Assembly: GCA_027886825.1 (NCBI GenBank)
Contig: JAPCJS010000001.1
Coordinates: 1-64,000 of the forward strand
Direction: 5' to 3'
Origin: Nitrososphaerota archaeon
GTDB taxonomy: Archaea; Thermoproteota; Nitrososphaeria; Nitrososphaerales; Gagatemarchaeaceae
Length of the DNA stretch: 64,000 nucleotides
Shown here: positions 15,560 through 24,543 of the stretch, piece after piece
How the letters are laid out: each line of letters opens with the position of its first letter
How positions within the stretch are numbered: position 1 is the first letter of the stretch
Program-made: the position numbers and the translations under genes
The notes under the pieces: generated by a model
Database searches by the model: none
Told to the model about the DNA's origin: nothing
Seen by the model: the letters and a program-made list of their open reading frames with translations, nothing else

Positions 15560-16879
15560 TCAGCGGCCCTTCCTCGAAGAGCCTACCAGTTTCTTCAGGT
15601 CTAGTATCCGGGCGATTTCTTTATCCCCGTATCCCATCTCCTTGAGCGCGTCCTTTATCGAGTAATCGAGGGACAGCCTCTTCCCGATGGCCGAGGCCTT
15701 GTCGTAGCCCACCACGGGAGAGATGACCGTTATCAGCGACGGGCTCGTCTCCGCGTACCTCCTCAGGCGAGCCTTCTCAGGCACCAAGTGCTCTATTACG
15801 AGGGAGGAGACCTTCCTTAGAGCCTCAGAGAGAAGCTTGAGCTGAAGGTTCACATTGTATCCGATCAACGGGACTCCCATGCTGAGCTCGAACTCGCCGA
15901 GCGTGCCTGCGACCTGGTTCGCATGGTCGAGGCCGAAGACCTGGGAGCAGATCAGGAGGGCCGCCTCGACCGTGACCGGGTTCGTCTTCCCAGGCATTAT
16001 GCTGCTTCCTGCGACCTCGTCCTGTTTCGGCAGGTCTATCTCGCCGAGGCCGGTGAACGGTCCGGAGAACATCAGCCGAATATCCTGACAGAGCCGGAAC
16101 AGGTCGAGCGCCGTGACCTTCAGAGCGGAGCTCAGCGCGACGAGGTCCGAGAGGAGCTTCATCGCCCGAAACCTGTTACCTGCCTCAGAGAATCTGAGCC
16201 CTATGGCCCTGTTCAGCTCGCCGATTACCAGCTTCCCGAACTGAGGGCTGGTGTTGATCCCCGTGCCAACCGCAGTGCCGCCGAGCGGGAGCTCCCTGAC
16301 GTACCTCAGGGCGTCATAGATGAGGCGCCTGTCGTGCACGAACGCGTCGGCATAGGCGCCGAACTCCTGCCCCATCGTGACAGGCATGGCGTCTCGAAGG
16401 TGCGTCCTCCCTGATTTGTATACCGAAGATGTCTTCTCTGCGAGGTTCGCGAGGCTCCTTGAGATCTCCCCCAAGCTCGGGAGCATATCTTGGTGCGCCA
16501 GCGAGACCGCGGCGACCCGTATCGCTGTGGGGACCACGTCGTTCGAAGACTGTCCCATATTGACATGGTCGTTCGGATGGACCTTCGTCCCGGAGATCTC
16601 CGAGGCCCTCTCGGCTATCACCTCATTCACGTTCATGTTGATCCCGGTACCCGAGCCGGTCCCGAAGACGTCGACGGTCATTCTATCATCGTATTTCCCT
16701 TCCATGACCTCCTTCGAGGCAGCCCTGATCGACTGAAATGTAGCGGCGTCGAGCTTTCCCAGTGAGTTGTTTGCACCAGCAGAGAGCTGTTTGATCAGCG
16801 CCACAGACCAGATGACCTCTCTGGGGAAGGCCGTCCCTGTGCTCATGAAGAGCTTCTTTGCGCCCTCCACGTACTTCAT
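15560..16879 (-). CDS. fumC: Fumarate hydratase class II
   Basis: A 439-residue fumarase/aspartase superfamily member that interconverts fumarate and malate in the TCA cycle. The active-site loop GSSIMPGKTNPVTVEA has the catalytic serine and matches archaeal FumC better than aspartase (MPAKVNP). Other motifs are FGTGSGTGINMNVNEV, VNMGQSSNDVVPTA and GRTHLRDAMPVTMGQE. The loop MGQSSND mixes fumarase and aspartase features, so aspartate ammonia-lyase is the alternative. CCTTAAGAA lies about 30 nt before the ATG. Confidence 0.88.
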   Translation of the reverse strand: MKYVEGAKKLFMSTGTAFPREVIWSVALIKQLSAGANNSLGKLDAATFQSIRAASKEVMEGKYDDRMTVDVFGTGSGTGINMNVNEVIAERASEISGTKVHPNDHVNMGQSSNDVVPTAIRVAAVSLAHQDMLPSLGEISRSLANLAEKTSSVYKSGRTHLRDAMPVTMGQEFGAYADAFVHDRRLIYDALRYVRELPLGGTAVGTGINTSPQFGKLVIGELNRAIGLRFSEAGNRFRAMKLLSDLVALSSALKVTALDLFRLCQDIRLMFSGPFTGLGEIDLPKQDEVAGSSIMPGKTNPVTVEAALLICSQVFGLDHANQVAGTLGEFELSMGVPLIGYNVNLQLKLLSEALRKVSSLVIEHLVPEKARLRRYAETSPSLITVISPVVGYDKASAIGKRLSLDYSIKDALKEMGYGDKEIARILDLKKLVGSSRKGR

Positions 16880-16926
16880 GCCGAGGTCGACCCGGGTGGG
16901 TCTTTCTTAAGGCTTGGGAGGATATG

Positions 16927-17469
16927 TCATCGTCTCTGCCTGACGCCAATCTTCTCTATTAGACGGCCCAGCTCCGAGTCATCGACGGCATCCACGCGCA
17001 GGTACTTTAGTATCTCGTCTTCGCTCATCTGCAGCCTCTTGGCTTCGTCTATTGTGTAGCGGTACGCCTCTATCTCCGTCGGCCTGTCGACATACTCGAA
17101 GGTCTGATCATAGAGGTCCCGGCCATCAAGGAACTGCTTCACGTGCACCAGGACATGGATTACATCTAGGTAGAGGCAGTTTATCCTCGCCGAGGCCAGG
17201 TACTTGGATCCTATGCAGACCGATCCCGTGTTGTGGTCCAGCCAGATTCCCCAATCTGAGTCGACTATTCCCAGCTTCAGATGGTGTATCGTCTTCAACA
17301 TGCTCCTCTGCGAACCGAAGAGCCTAAGAAGGGTCGGGGAGTTCTCTACGCCGATGAATATCTGGGTGAACTTGTACTCTCCCAGAGATATGTTTCTCTT
17401 CGCCTTGAAAACCTTGAGGGGCAAGCTGAGAGAAGAGCGAGCGTTCTCAATCAAAAGACAGGAACTCAA
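16927..17469 (-). CDS. Zincin-like protein with lost catalytic glutamate
   Basis: 180 residues homologous to the protein at 47086. The shared block is LDVIHVLVHVKQFLDG..FEYVDRPTEIEAYRYTIDEAKRL. The partner has HELFH, a zincin HExxH motif; here it reads HVLVH, keeping both histidines but not the general-base glutamate, so metal binding may survive while hydrolysis should not. The downstream glutamate and EAYR segment remain. The start is TTG; a second TTG five codons on is an alternative. It may regulate or be a decoy of an active paralogue; this is inference. Confidence 0.65.
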   Translation of the reverse strand: MSSCLLIENARSSLSLPLKVFKAKRNISLGEYKFTQIFIGVENSPTLLRLFGSQRSMLKTIHHLKLGIVDSDWGIWLDHNTGSVCIGSKYLASARINCLYLDVIHVLVHVKQFLDGRDLYDQTFEYVDRPTEIEAYRYTIDEAKRLQMSEDEILKYLRVDAVDDSELGRLIEKIGVRQRR

Positions 17470-17516
17470 AAACTCTTCACTCCTTACAGGTGAAATTCTA
17501 ACTTGGTGTTCGACGA

Positions 17517-18818
17517 ATGACAGTTGCGACGATTAGCGGCATACGGGGAATTTTCAACGGTGACCTGCTCCCGGCAGACATAGTCGCATACGCAAGGAAC
17601 TTTTCTTCTCTGACAACCTCGCCGGAGGTCCTGATCGGCAGAGACACCCGCTCCACAGGGGAGCTGATGGAGAGGCTGGCAAAGGGCGCTCTGGTCAGTA
17701 TGGGGATGGGCGTCGTCGACTATGGCGTGATCTCCACTCCGGCTCTCTTCCGGGAGAGCAGGCTGAAGCAGAGGGCTGCCATGATGATCACCGCGTCCCA
17801 CAACGAGCCCGAGTGGAACGGGATCAAGTTCGTCCTGGACGGGCGCGGGGTGGTCCAGTCTGAGTTCGATCGAATCCTCCAACCCCGCAGACGCGGTGTC
17901 CAGAAGGTCTGGGCCGGGCTCGTCCGTCCAGGACCAAGACCCTCGTATGGCTCGGAGCTGATCGGGATGGCAGGTGAGGGCTCCTGTGACGGTGTGAAGG
18001 TCGCAGTCGATCTGAACGGAGGCGCTGCCATCGCCCACACACCTGCGATACTAAAGGCGCTCGGATGCGACCTGACGGTACTGGGAGGAACGGCGGGCGT
18101 CTTCAGCAGGAACGTAGACCCCACCAACGACGACCTCCAGCTTCTCACCAGGACGGTCAGGGAGAAGGGCTGTGACGTCGGGTTCGCCTTCGACTGCGAC
18201 GGAGACAGATTGGTCCTCGTCGACAGCATAGGTAGGAAGAGGACGGGGGACTACATGCTCACCCTTGCGATAAAAGAGATACTACCGGAGCTTCAAAACC
18301 GTTCGGTGGTCGTCTCGGCCGATACGACGCAGGCCATCGATGACGTGGTCTCGGAACTGGGCGGGAGGACGTACAGGTCCAAGGTCGGCGAGGCGAACGT
18401 GATATCAAAGATGATGGAAGAGCACATTGGCATCGGAGGGGAAGGGAGCAGCGGTGGTCTGGTAGACGGCAGCTTCAACTTCTGCAGGGACTCCATGCTC
18501 GCAGCCATCACGATAGTGAAGGCGATAAAGAAGAAAGGATCGAGGGTACTCGACCAGGCACCTTCCTATCATCAGGTACGGCTGAAGCTTACATTCGAGA
18601 GGAAGAAGGCACTCGCAGCCATCAAGAAGCTGCAGAGGGAGAACCCCGGCGCAGACATGCTCGACGGGATCAAGGTCAACGTCTCGCGACGCTCGTGGGT
18701 TCTGATCCGGGCGTCTGGGACGGAGGACATCATCCGGGTGTCGGCCGAGTCCGCTTCGGTCAAGGAGGCCCAGCAGCTCGCAGATTCATACCTGGAGAGG
18801 CTCAAGAGGCTTTCCTAG
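17517..18818 (+). CDS. Phosphohexomutase, GlmM/PMM-like, first paralogue
   Basis: 433 residues of the alpha-D-phosphohexomutase family, which moves phosphate between C1 and C6 of a hexose. Active-site parts: phosphoserine loop TASHNEPEWNG (Ser about 94), metal loop FDCDGDR, sugar loop GGEGSSGG and phosphate loop RASGTEDIIRV. The sugar loop differs from the EENGG of the copy at 19771, so the substrate probably differs too. The thiL gene follows after one base, indicating an operon. Confidence 0.82.
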   Translation: MTVATISGIRGIFNGDLLPADIVAYARNFSSLTTSPEVLIGRDTRSTGELMERLAKGALVSMGMGVVDYGVISTPALFRESRLKQRAAMMITASHNEPEWNGIKFVLDGRGVVQSEFDRILQPRRRGVQKVWAGLVRPGPRPSYGSELIGMAGEGSCDGVKVAVDLNGGAAIAHTPAILKALGCDLTVLGGTAGVFSRNVDPTNDDLQLLTRTVREKGCDVGFAFDCDGDRLVLVDSIGRKRTGDYMLTLAIKEILPELQNRSVVVSADTTQAIDDVVSELGGRTYRSKVGEANVISKMMEEHIGIGGEGSSGGLVDGSFNFCRDSMLAAITIVKAIKKKGSRVLDQAPSYHQVRLKLTFERKKALAAIKKLQRENPGADMLDGIKVNVSRRSWVLIRASGTEDIIRVSAESASVKEAQQLADSYLERLKRLS

Positions 18819-18819
18819 A

Positions 18820-19767
18820 ATGGATGAGTACGAGATCATACACCTCTTGACGGCAGCGGCAGGGAGGCTTCCCCACGGGTACTCCCCCATAGGGGATGAC
18901 GTCGCGGTCCTCCCAAGCTCACCCGGGAAGCTCGTCCTCAAGTCAGACATGCTGGTGGGCAGGACGGACGTACCTCCCGGGATGACCTGGAGGCAAGCGG
19001 GTCGGAAGGCGGTGGCGATGTGCGTCAGCGATTTCGCCTCGAAGGGAGTCTCTCCGCAGGCGCTGATGGTCTCCTTGGGGATACCGCGCGCCCTGAAAGA
19101 TCAGGACATCCGTGCCATGGCCAGGGGCTTTCGGGATGGGATGACTGAGTGGGGTCTTTACCTGGTCGGCGGTGACACGAACGAGGCCGACGACGTGATG
19201 ATAGACTGCATTCTGGCCGGCTTCACGGACCGAATTGTCGAGAGGAGAGGCGCCAGCCCTGGAGAGCTCGTGGTCGTCACTGGCGAGTTCGGGACGACCT
19301 CTGCAGGACTGAAGATCCTACTCGAGAAGGCTCGGGCTACTCCTGGATTCAGGAGGATAGCACTGGAGAACGTCTACAGGCCCTCGCCCCGGCTGAAGCT
19401 TGGGCTTACGCTCCGTGACCACCTCTCATCCGCCATGGACTCGAGCGACGGTCTGGCCATCTGTCTCCACACGCTCGCCGAAGCGAGCAAGGTGGGGGTG
19501 AGGATAGACCGACTGCCGTACAGCAGAAGATATCTTGAAAGGTTCGCCTCTGAGAATCACTACCGCGTGGACGAACTCGTCCTCTATGGTGGAGAGGAGT
19601 ACGAGATCGTCGGTACCGTCCCCAAGAACAAGATCACAGAGGCGGAGGCCGCCGCAAGGGCGCTGGGGTCCGAGCTCATCGTCATAGGAGAGACGACGGG
19701 CGAGAGCGGGACCGTGACGGCGAACGACCGCAGCATAGAAAAGAGAGGTTGGATCCAACTCGGCTAG
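18820..19767 (+). CDS. thiL: Thiamine-monophosphate kinase
   Basis: 315 residues. ThiL phosphorylates thiamine monophosphate to the active diphosphate cofactor with ATP. Family motifs visible are SPIGDDVAVLP near the N-terminus, KAVAMCVSDFASKG, LVGGDTNEADD, VTGEFGTTSAGL, AMDSSDGLAICLHTLAEAS and LYGGEEYEIVGTVP, all at normal spacing for a PurM-like fold. It is coupled to the phosphohexomutase upstream and convergent with the second mutase. Confidence 0.9.
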   Translation: MDEYEIIHLLTAAAGRLPHGYSPIGDDVAVLPSSPGKLVLKSDMLVGRTDVPPGMTWRQAGRKAVAMCVSDFASKGVSPQALMVSLGIPRALKDQDIRAMARGFRDGMTEWGLYLVGGDTNEADDVMIDCILAGFTDRIVERRGASPGELVVVTGEFGTTSAGLKILLEKARATPGFRRIALENVYRPSPRLKLGLTLRDHLSSAMDSSDGLAICLHTLAEASKVGVRIDRLPYSRRYLERFASENHYRVDELVLYGGEEYEIVGTVPKNKITEAEAAARALGSELIVIGETTGESGTVTANDRSIEKRGWIQLG

Positions 19768-19770
19768 CTA

Positions 19771-21141
19771 TCAGCTGGCAGAGGCGGACTTCACCAGCCT
19801 GACGAACTTCTTGAAGACGGAATTGACCTTCTCCTCCGTCTCTGACTCTGCGAAGATCCTTATGATCGGCTCCGTCCCGCTCGGTCTGACCAGCACCCAG
19901 GTCTTCTCGTCCGTCCAGATCTTGAGCCCGTCGACCTTCTCGACCCGCACACCAGCCTGCTTCTCGATCGTCTTCATTATCTCCTTCACCCTCGCAGGAG
20001 GGACGTGGACCTTTGTCTTGGCCTGGAAGAACCGCGGCAACGTATTTGCGATGATCTTGGAGAACGAGAGACCCCGCGCCGCCAGACACTCTAGCATGAG
20101 CGCGGTGGCCATCCCCCCATCTCTGACTGCGATGTGCGCCGGATAGATGCATCCTCCGTTCTCCTCGAACCCGAAGAAGGCCCCACGCTCGATTATCGTC
20201 CTGGAGACATCCACGCTGCCTACCCTCGTGCGGATCACCTTGGCCCCCCGCTTTGCAGCGACCACCTCGACGACCTGTGAGGAGCTTATCGGGGTGACTA
20301 TGGTGGCGTCGGTGACTCTTTCGAGAAGATAGTCGGTAAGGAGCGAACCGGACTGGTCCCCCCAATAGATGGCACCGTTCTCGTCACAGAAGATCGCTCT
20401 GTCTCCGTCTCCGTCATACGCGACGCCCAGGTCGGCACCCACGGCACGCACCGCCGCACTGAGGTCGCCCAGCGTCTCCGGTGTGGGCTCGGGTCCTCTC
20501 GCAGGAAACCGGCCGTCGATTATCGAGTTGATCGTTATGATCTTGCATCCGAGCATATCGAGCAGATATGGGGCGGCGAGGCACTGAGCGCCGTTCCCCG
20601 GGTCCATCACCACCGAGAACTTCCTGCCTGCTATCAATCTGGCGTTGACCTTGGAGAGGACTCCGTTCAGATAGGTCTTGATCACAGATGGCTCAGCTCT
20701 GGATGTCCCTACATTCTTCCAGTCAGCTCTCTTCAGCGAGTCATCGCGGAAGATCTTTTCGATCTTCTGTTCATCGAGTCTGTTTATCTCCACCCCGTCT
20801 GAACCCACCACCTTGAGTCCGTTGTACTCCGCCGGATTGTGCGATGCCGTCACCATGACTCCTCCCCTGTATCCGAGTGTCTTGGTCGCGTACTGAAGGG
20901 CCGGCGTCGGAACAAGACCCGCCTCCGCCACGTCTCTACCCGAGCTCATCAGACCCGATGTTAGGGCCAGGGTCAGAGCCTCGCCGGATAGCCTGCCATC
21001 CCTTCCTACCAGGACCTCACCCTCGGAGAAATAGGTACCTATGCACTCTGCAAATTTGATGACGAACTCTAGGTCGGCGCTTACTCCTGGGATGAAACGC
21101 ACCCCGTTGGTTCCAAAGAGCCTTCCCTGGGGCGACACCAC
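19771..21141 (-). CDS. glmM: Phosphoglucosamine/phosphomannomutase, second paralogue
   Basis: 456 residues with the full set of phosphohexomutase motifs: RLFGTNGVRF at the N-terminus, VMVTASHNPAEYNG (Ser about 100), YDGDGDRAIF, the sugar loop FFGFEENGGCIY and VRPSGTEPIIRI. The archaeal enzyme often serves as both phosphoglucosamine and phosphoglucomutase, feeding UDP-GlcNAc and glycan synthesis. GTG is the likely start, with CTTTTTAATG about 28 nt upstream. It is convergent with thiL, with only three bases between them. Confidence 0.85.
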   Translation of the reverse strand: MVSPQGRLFGTNGVRFIPGVSADLEFVIKFAECIGTYFSEGEVLVGRDGRLSGEALTLALTSGLMSSGRDVAEAGLVPTPALQYATKTLGYRGGVMVTASHNPAEYNGLKVVGSDGVEINRLDEQKIEKIFRDDSLKRADWKNVGTSRAEPSVIKTYLNGVLSKVNARLIAGRKFSVVMDPGNGAQCLAAPYLLDMLGCKIITINSIIDGRFPARGPEPTPETLGDLSAAVRAVGADLGVAYDGDGDRAIFCDENGAIYWGDQSGSLLTDYLLERVTDATIVTPISSSQVVEVVAAKRGAKVIRTRVGSVDVSRTIIERGAFFGFEENGGCIYPAHIAVRDGGMATALMLECLAARGLSFSKIIANTLPRFFQAKTKVHVPPARVKEIMKTIEKQAGVRVEKVDGLKIWTDEKTWVLVRPSGTEPIIRIFAESETEEKVNSVFKKFVRLVKSASAS

Positions 21142-21313
21142 GGTCTAACTTCCCCGTCTTCGCATTAAAAAGCTTCAGAGGTAAACTTTTGTGAGGTCCT
21201 GTCATTTCATCATCGATTTTTCAATAAATCTCCATCATCTCCGTGCATTTCTGTGCATTGCTAAACCTATCCCTGCAAATGCTTAACTTAATCAGATAGT
21301 GGCGTTCGACGAA

Positions 21314-21411
21314 GGGCCCGTAGCTCAGTATGGATAGAGCGCCAGCCTTCTATTCCCAGACGGGAGGAGCAGAGCTGGAAGCCGCGAGTTCAAATCTTGC
21401 CGGGCCCGCCA
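21314..21411 (+). tRNA. tRNA-Arg(TCT) with canonical intron
   Basis: The acceptor GGGCCCG pairs with CGGGCCC, the discriminator is G and CCA is encoded. The anticodon arm is CCAGC-CTTCTA...A-GCTGG, giving TCT. A 20-nt intron (about 21353-21372, TTCCCAGACGGGAGGAGCAG) sits at the canonical 37/38 site. The T-arm GCGAG/CTTGC contains G-T pairs. It is the only tRNA in the window with an encoded CCA. CTTAACTTAATC near 21280 is the promoter. Confidence 0.92.
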
Positions 21412-21464
21412 TATTCATCGAAGACCGAGAGTAGTGGGGATTTTAAGCAACGAAAGTCGGTCCG

Positions 21465-22856
21465 GTGAGCATGCAGAAGAGGGTCGAAGAGCAGCTGTTC
21501 CAGCGCCTTGTCGAGATCAGCGGGAAGGAGAACGTCATAACCTCCGCTTCAGGCATCGAAGACTACACCCGCGACATGGCGGACTACGAGGCCACACCGG
21601 CCGTCGTGGTGAGACCGAGGTCTGAGCAGGAGGTGGTCGAGATCATCGGACTGGCGATCGAGTCAGGCATGCCCGTCCTGCCGAGGGGCGCCGGTAGCAG
21701 CCTGACAGGAGCGGCGGTCCTGAAAGGCGCTATCATGCTAGATATGCGTGGGATGAGCAGGGTCGTCAAGGTAGACACGGTAAACTGGTATGTTCAGGTA
21801 CAGCCTGGAATATCACTCGAGGACCTCAACAGAGAGCTGAAGGCCTCCGGGTTCTTCTTCCCACCCGACCCGGCGAGCAGCTACATCTGCACCGTCGGAG
21901 GGGCGATAGCGGAGGGATCGGGCGGCCTCCGGTGCGTGAGATACGGGACGATGAAGGACTGGGTCGTGGCCCTGCGCGTCGTCCTCCCAAACGGGAAGGT
22001 GACCCGTCTCGGTGAGCCGCTGGCAAAGAACAGGGCCGGGTACGACCTGGTTCATCTGATGGTCGGTAGCGAGGGAACGCTCGGTGTGATCACCGAGGCC
22101 TGGCTGAAGATAGTCCCTCTACAGTCGGTCAGGACGAGGAGGTTCCTGGTGACCTTCAATGATTGGGAGTCGACGGGCGAGGTGATCAGGAGGCTCAGGT
22201 CCTCGAAGATACTCCCCTACCTCTTCGAGTTTCTTGACCGCGATAACATCCAGGCACTGAATGAGAAGCTCGAGGCTAGCTTTGAGGAGGCGGAGGCGAC
22301 TCTGATGGTCGACGTGGAGGAAGGAGAAGAGGTGCAGCTCGCAACCGAGATCTTCAGGGACTGCGGCGCGAGGAGGATCATCCTGGCAAAGGATGAAGAG
22401 GAGGCGGAGACGTTCTACCAGGCCAGGTCCATGGCCTATCTTGCCGTGAAGAGCCTGGCATCAGGCGTCCAGGTGGAGGATGTGGTCCTACCGATCGACA
22501 GGCTGGGCGAGTTCCTGAAGTTTGTGAAGGAGGTCGCCTCCAAGTATGGGATCAAGATACCCGTCAATGGGCACGCGGGGGATGGAAACGTGCACCCGAC
22601 GATATTGTACGACAAGTCCGATGAGAAAAGCAGGGCCACGGCGAACCTCGCCTATGAGGAGCTCTGCAGGAAAGCGATAGCGATGGGAGGGTCGGTTACA
22701 GGGGAACACGGTGTCGGGGTGCAGAAGACGCGTTTTCTGCGCGAGCAGCTTTACTCTCACGAGGGTGAAGAAGCACTCAGGCTGATGAAGGAGATCAAGA
22801 AGATCTTCGACCCGGACGGCCTGATGAATCCCGGGAAGTACGTTGAAGCCGCATAG
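21465..22856 (+). CDS. FAD-linked 2-hydroxyacid oxidase, GlcD family
   Basis: 463 residues of the vanillyl-alcohol-oxidase-type FAD enzymes (GlcD, D-lactate dehydrogenase). The FAD-binding part shows PAVVVRPRSEQEVVEI, LPRGAGSSLTGAAV and AEGSGGLRCVRYGTMKDWV; the C-terminal cap has VNGHAGDGNVHP with catalytic-type histidines and GSVTGEHGVG. It oxidises a 2-hydroxy acid such as glycolate or D-lactate. No GlcE or GlcF partner is adjacent, as in single-subunit forms. GTG at 21465 or ATG at 21471; GATTTTAAGC is about 25 nt upstream. Confidence 0.88.
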   Translation: MSMQKRVEEQLFQRLVEISGKENVITSASGIEDYTRDMADYEATPAVVVRPRSEQEVVEIIGLAIESGMPVLPRGAGSSLTGAAVLKGAIMLDMRGMSRVVKVDTVNWYVQVQPGISLEDLNRELKASGFFFPPDPASSYICTVGGAIAEGSGGLRCVRYGTMKDWVVALRVVLPNGKVTRLGEPLAKNRAGYDLVHLMVGSEGTLGVITEAWLKIVPLQSVRTRRFLVTFNDWESTGEVIRRLRSSKILPYLFEFLDRDNIQALNEKLEASFEEAEATLMVDVEEGEEVQLATEIFRDCGARRIILAKDEEEAETFYQARSMAYLAVKSLASGVQVEDVVLPIDRLGEFLKFVKEVASKYGIKIPVNGHAGDGNVHPTILYDKSDEKSRATANLAYEELCRKAIAMGGSVTGEHGVGVQKTRFLREQLYSHEGEEALRLMKEIKKIFDPDGLMNPGKYVEAA

Positions 22857-22865
22857 GCGCTGGTC

Positions 22866-23288
22866 TTGACGTTGGGCACCCCCAAGAAAAGATGGCTCTT
22901 CAAGGAGGAACCTTCCCACTACTCGTTCGACCGGCTGCAGGAGGAAGGAAGGACGGTCTGGACCGGTATCAAGAACAACCTTGCGCTCAAATATCTGAGA
23001 ACTGTCGAGAAGGGAGACCTGGTGATGTTCTATCACACGGGCGAAGAGAAGCGGATAGTGGGAATCATGAGGGCGACCTCTGGCGCATATCAGGATCCAG
23101 GGGAGGAGGACGAAAGGTTCGCCGTGGTTGACCTCGAGCCTGTGAAGAAGCTGCGTCGGCCGGTTACTCTCGCAGAGATGAGGGCGGATCAGAGGTTCAG
23201 GGGTTTCGACCTGCTCAGAATGTCGAGACTTTCGGTGATGCCCGTCCCGGAGCTCATCTGGAACGAGATCCTGAAGCTAGGAAGCTGA
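22866..23288 (+). CDS. EVE-domain protein
   Basis: 140 residues forming a complete EVE (PUA-like) domain: WLFKEEPSHYSFDRL, TVWTGIKNNLALKYLR, KGDLVMFYHTGEEKRIVGI and FAVVDLEP. EVE domains bind modified bases in DNA or RNA, and the aromatic cage residues (W, Y, F) are present. The start is TTG, 9 nt after the glcD-like gene, which suggests a shared transcript, though no link in function is evident. Confidence 0.88.
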   Translation: MTLGTPKKRWLFKEEPSHYSFDRLQEEGRTVWTGIKNNLALKYLRTVEKGDLVMFYHTGEEKRIVGIMRATSGAYQDPGEEDERFAVVDLEPVKKLRRPVTLAEMRADQRFRGFDLLRMSRLSVMPVPELIWNEILKLGS

Positions 23289-23291
23289 GCA

Positions 23292-24488
23292 TCAGAGGTT
23301 CTTCTGCATCCTGCGCACGGCCTCTTTCAGGGTCGCATCCTTCTTGGTGAATGTGAAGCGGACCTTGCTCCCTCCCGCTTCCCTGTTAGCATAGAAGCTG
23401 GAGGCAGGGACGACTGCCACTCCGACCTCCTGCGCAAGGTGGTTCGCGAACGCGAAATCATCGAGCTTGCTTATCCCGCCAAAGTCGGCGAGGATGTAAT
23501 AGGCGCCCTCCGGTCTGAAGCAGGAGAAGCCGAGCTCCTCGAGCGACTTTAGCAGAAACAGCCTCTTCTTGTCGTAGGTAGCCACGAGGTCATCGTAGTA
23601 GGAGTCAGGGAGGCCGAGAGCCGTAACGGCGGCGCGCTGAAGCGGTGTGGGCGCGCAGACGGTCAGATAGTCATGGATGGTCCTTATCGCCGTGGTGATC
23701 TCTTTTCCAGCGACGGTGTATCCTATCCGCCAGCCCGTTACGCTGAACGTCTTTGAGAGGCCAGAGACGGTGACCGTTCTGTCGTGCATGTCGCCTATCG
23801 AGGCGAGGCTCACGTGACGATTCCCGTCGTACACTATGTGCTCATAGATCTCGTCGGCGATGGCTATGACATCGTAGTCCTCGCAGAGGTCCGCGACGAC
23901 GCTGAGCTCCTTCTTTGAAAAGACCCTTCCGGTGGGGTTGTTGGGTGTGTTCAGCAGGATCACCTTCGGTCTCTCGCTGAAGGCCGCCTTCAGGTCCTCC
24001 TCTGCCAGCCTGAAGCCAGGCTCCTGAAGCTTGAAGTGGACGACCCTCGCTCCTGAGAGTATTGTGGCTGGGATGTAGTTTTCATAGAACGGTTCGGGTA
24101 TTATCACCCGGTCGCCTGGATCGGTGAGCGCGATCATGGCTGCGCTGATGGCCTCGGTGGACCCGCAGGTTATCGTGATGCCGTCGTCCGCGTCGGTTCT
24201 GATCTTGTTGAACCTCCGGACCTTCTCGGCTATCGCTTCCCTTAGCTCTTGGTTGCCCATCGTCACCTCGTACTGGTTGTAGTCCTCCTTGATCGCAAGG
24301 GCTGCGGCTCGCTTGACCGAGACTGGAGCTGAAAAATCAGGAGACCCCTGGGCGAGGTTCACCGCGCCGATTCGGTCCGCCAGCTGCGACATGTCTCGGA
24401 TCGCCGACTCTGCGAACAGCCCCATCTTCCGCGAGACGAGCTTTGACCTTGGACTTACCTTCAATGGACGTGGCGTACCTTTGGCCAT
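23292..24488 (-). CDS. Pyridoxal-phosphate aminotransferase, class I
   Basis: About 398 residues of the AspC/YbdL-type fold I aminotransferases. Evidence: INLAQGSPDF-like VNLAQGSPDF, TCGSTEAISAAM for the phosphate-binding turn, LNTPNNPTGRVFSK, DEIYEH and the PLP lysine in SGLSKTFSVTGWRIGY. C-terminal R in KVRFTFTK binds the carboxylate. Likely substrates are aspartate, aromatic amino acids or methionine. The track start at 24659 is too long; ATG 24488 or the internal ATG 24425 are the options, since ATTAAATA lies only a few bases before 24488. Confidence 0.85.
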   Translation of the reverse strand: MAKGTPRPLKVSPRSKLVSRKMGLFAESAIRDMSQLADRIGAVNLAQGSPDFSAPVSVKRAAALAIKEDYNQYEVTMGNQELREAIAEKVRRFNKIRTDADDGITITCGSTEAISAAMIALTDPGDRVIIPEPFYENYIPATILSGARVVHFKLQEPGFRLAEEDLKAAFSERPKVILLNTPNNPTGRVFSKKELSVVADLCEDYDVIAIADEIYEHIVYDGNRHVSLASIGDMHDRTVTVSGLSKTFSVTGWRIGYTVAGKEITTAIRTIHDYLTVCAPTPLQRAAVTALGLPDSYYDDLVATYDKKRLFLLKSLEELGFSCFRPEGAYYILADFGGISKLDDFAFANHLAQEVGVAVVPASSFYANREAGGSKVRFTFTKKDATLKEAVRRMQKNL

Positions 24489-24543
24489 GTATTTAATGTG
24501 AAATCCCCGACTTCTTGATAAGCCGGCGTCTGGATACGCGAAG

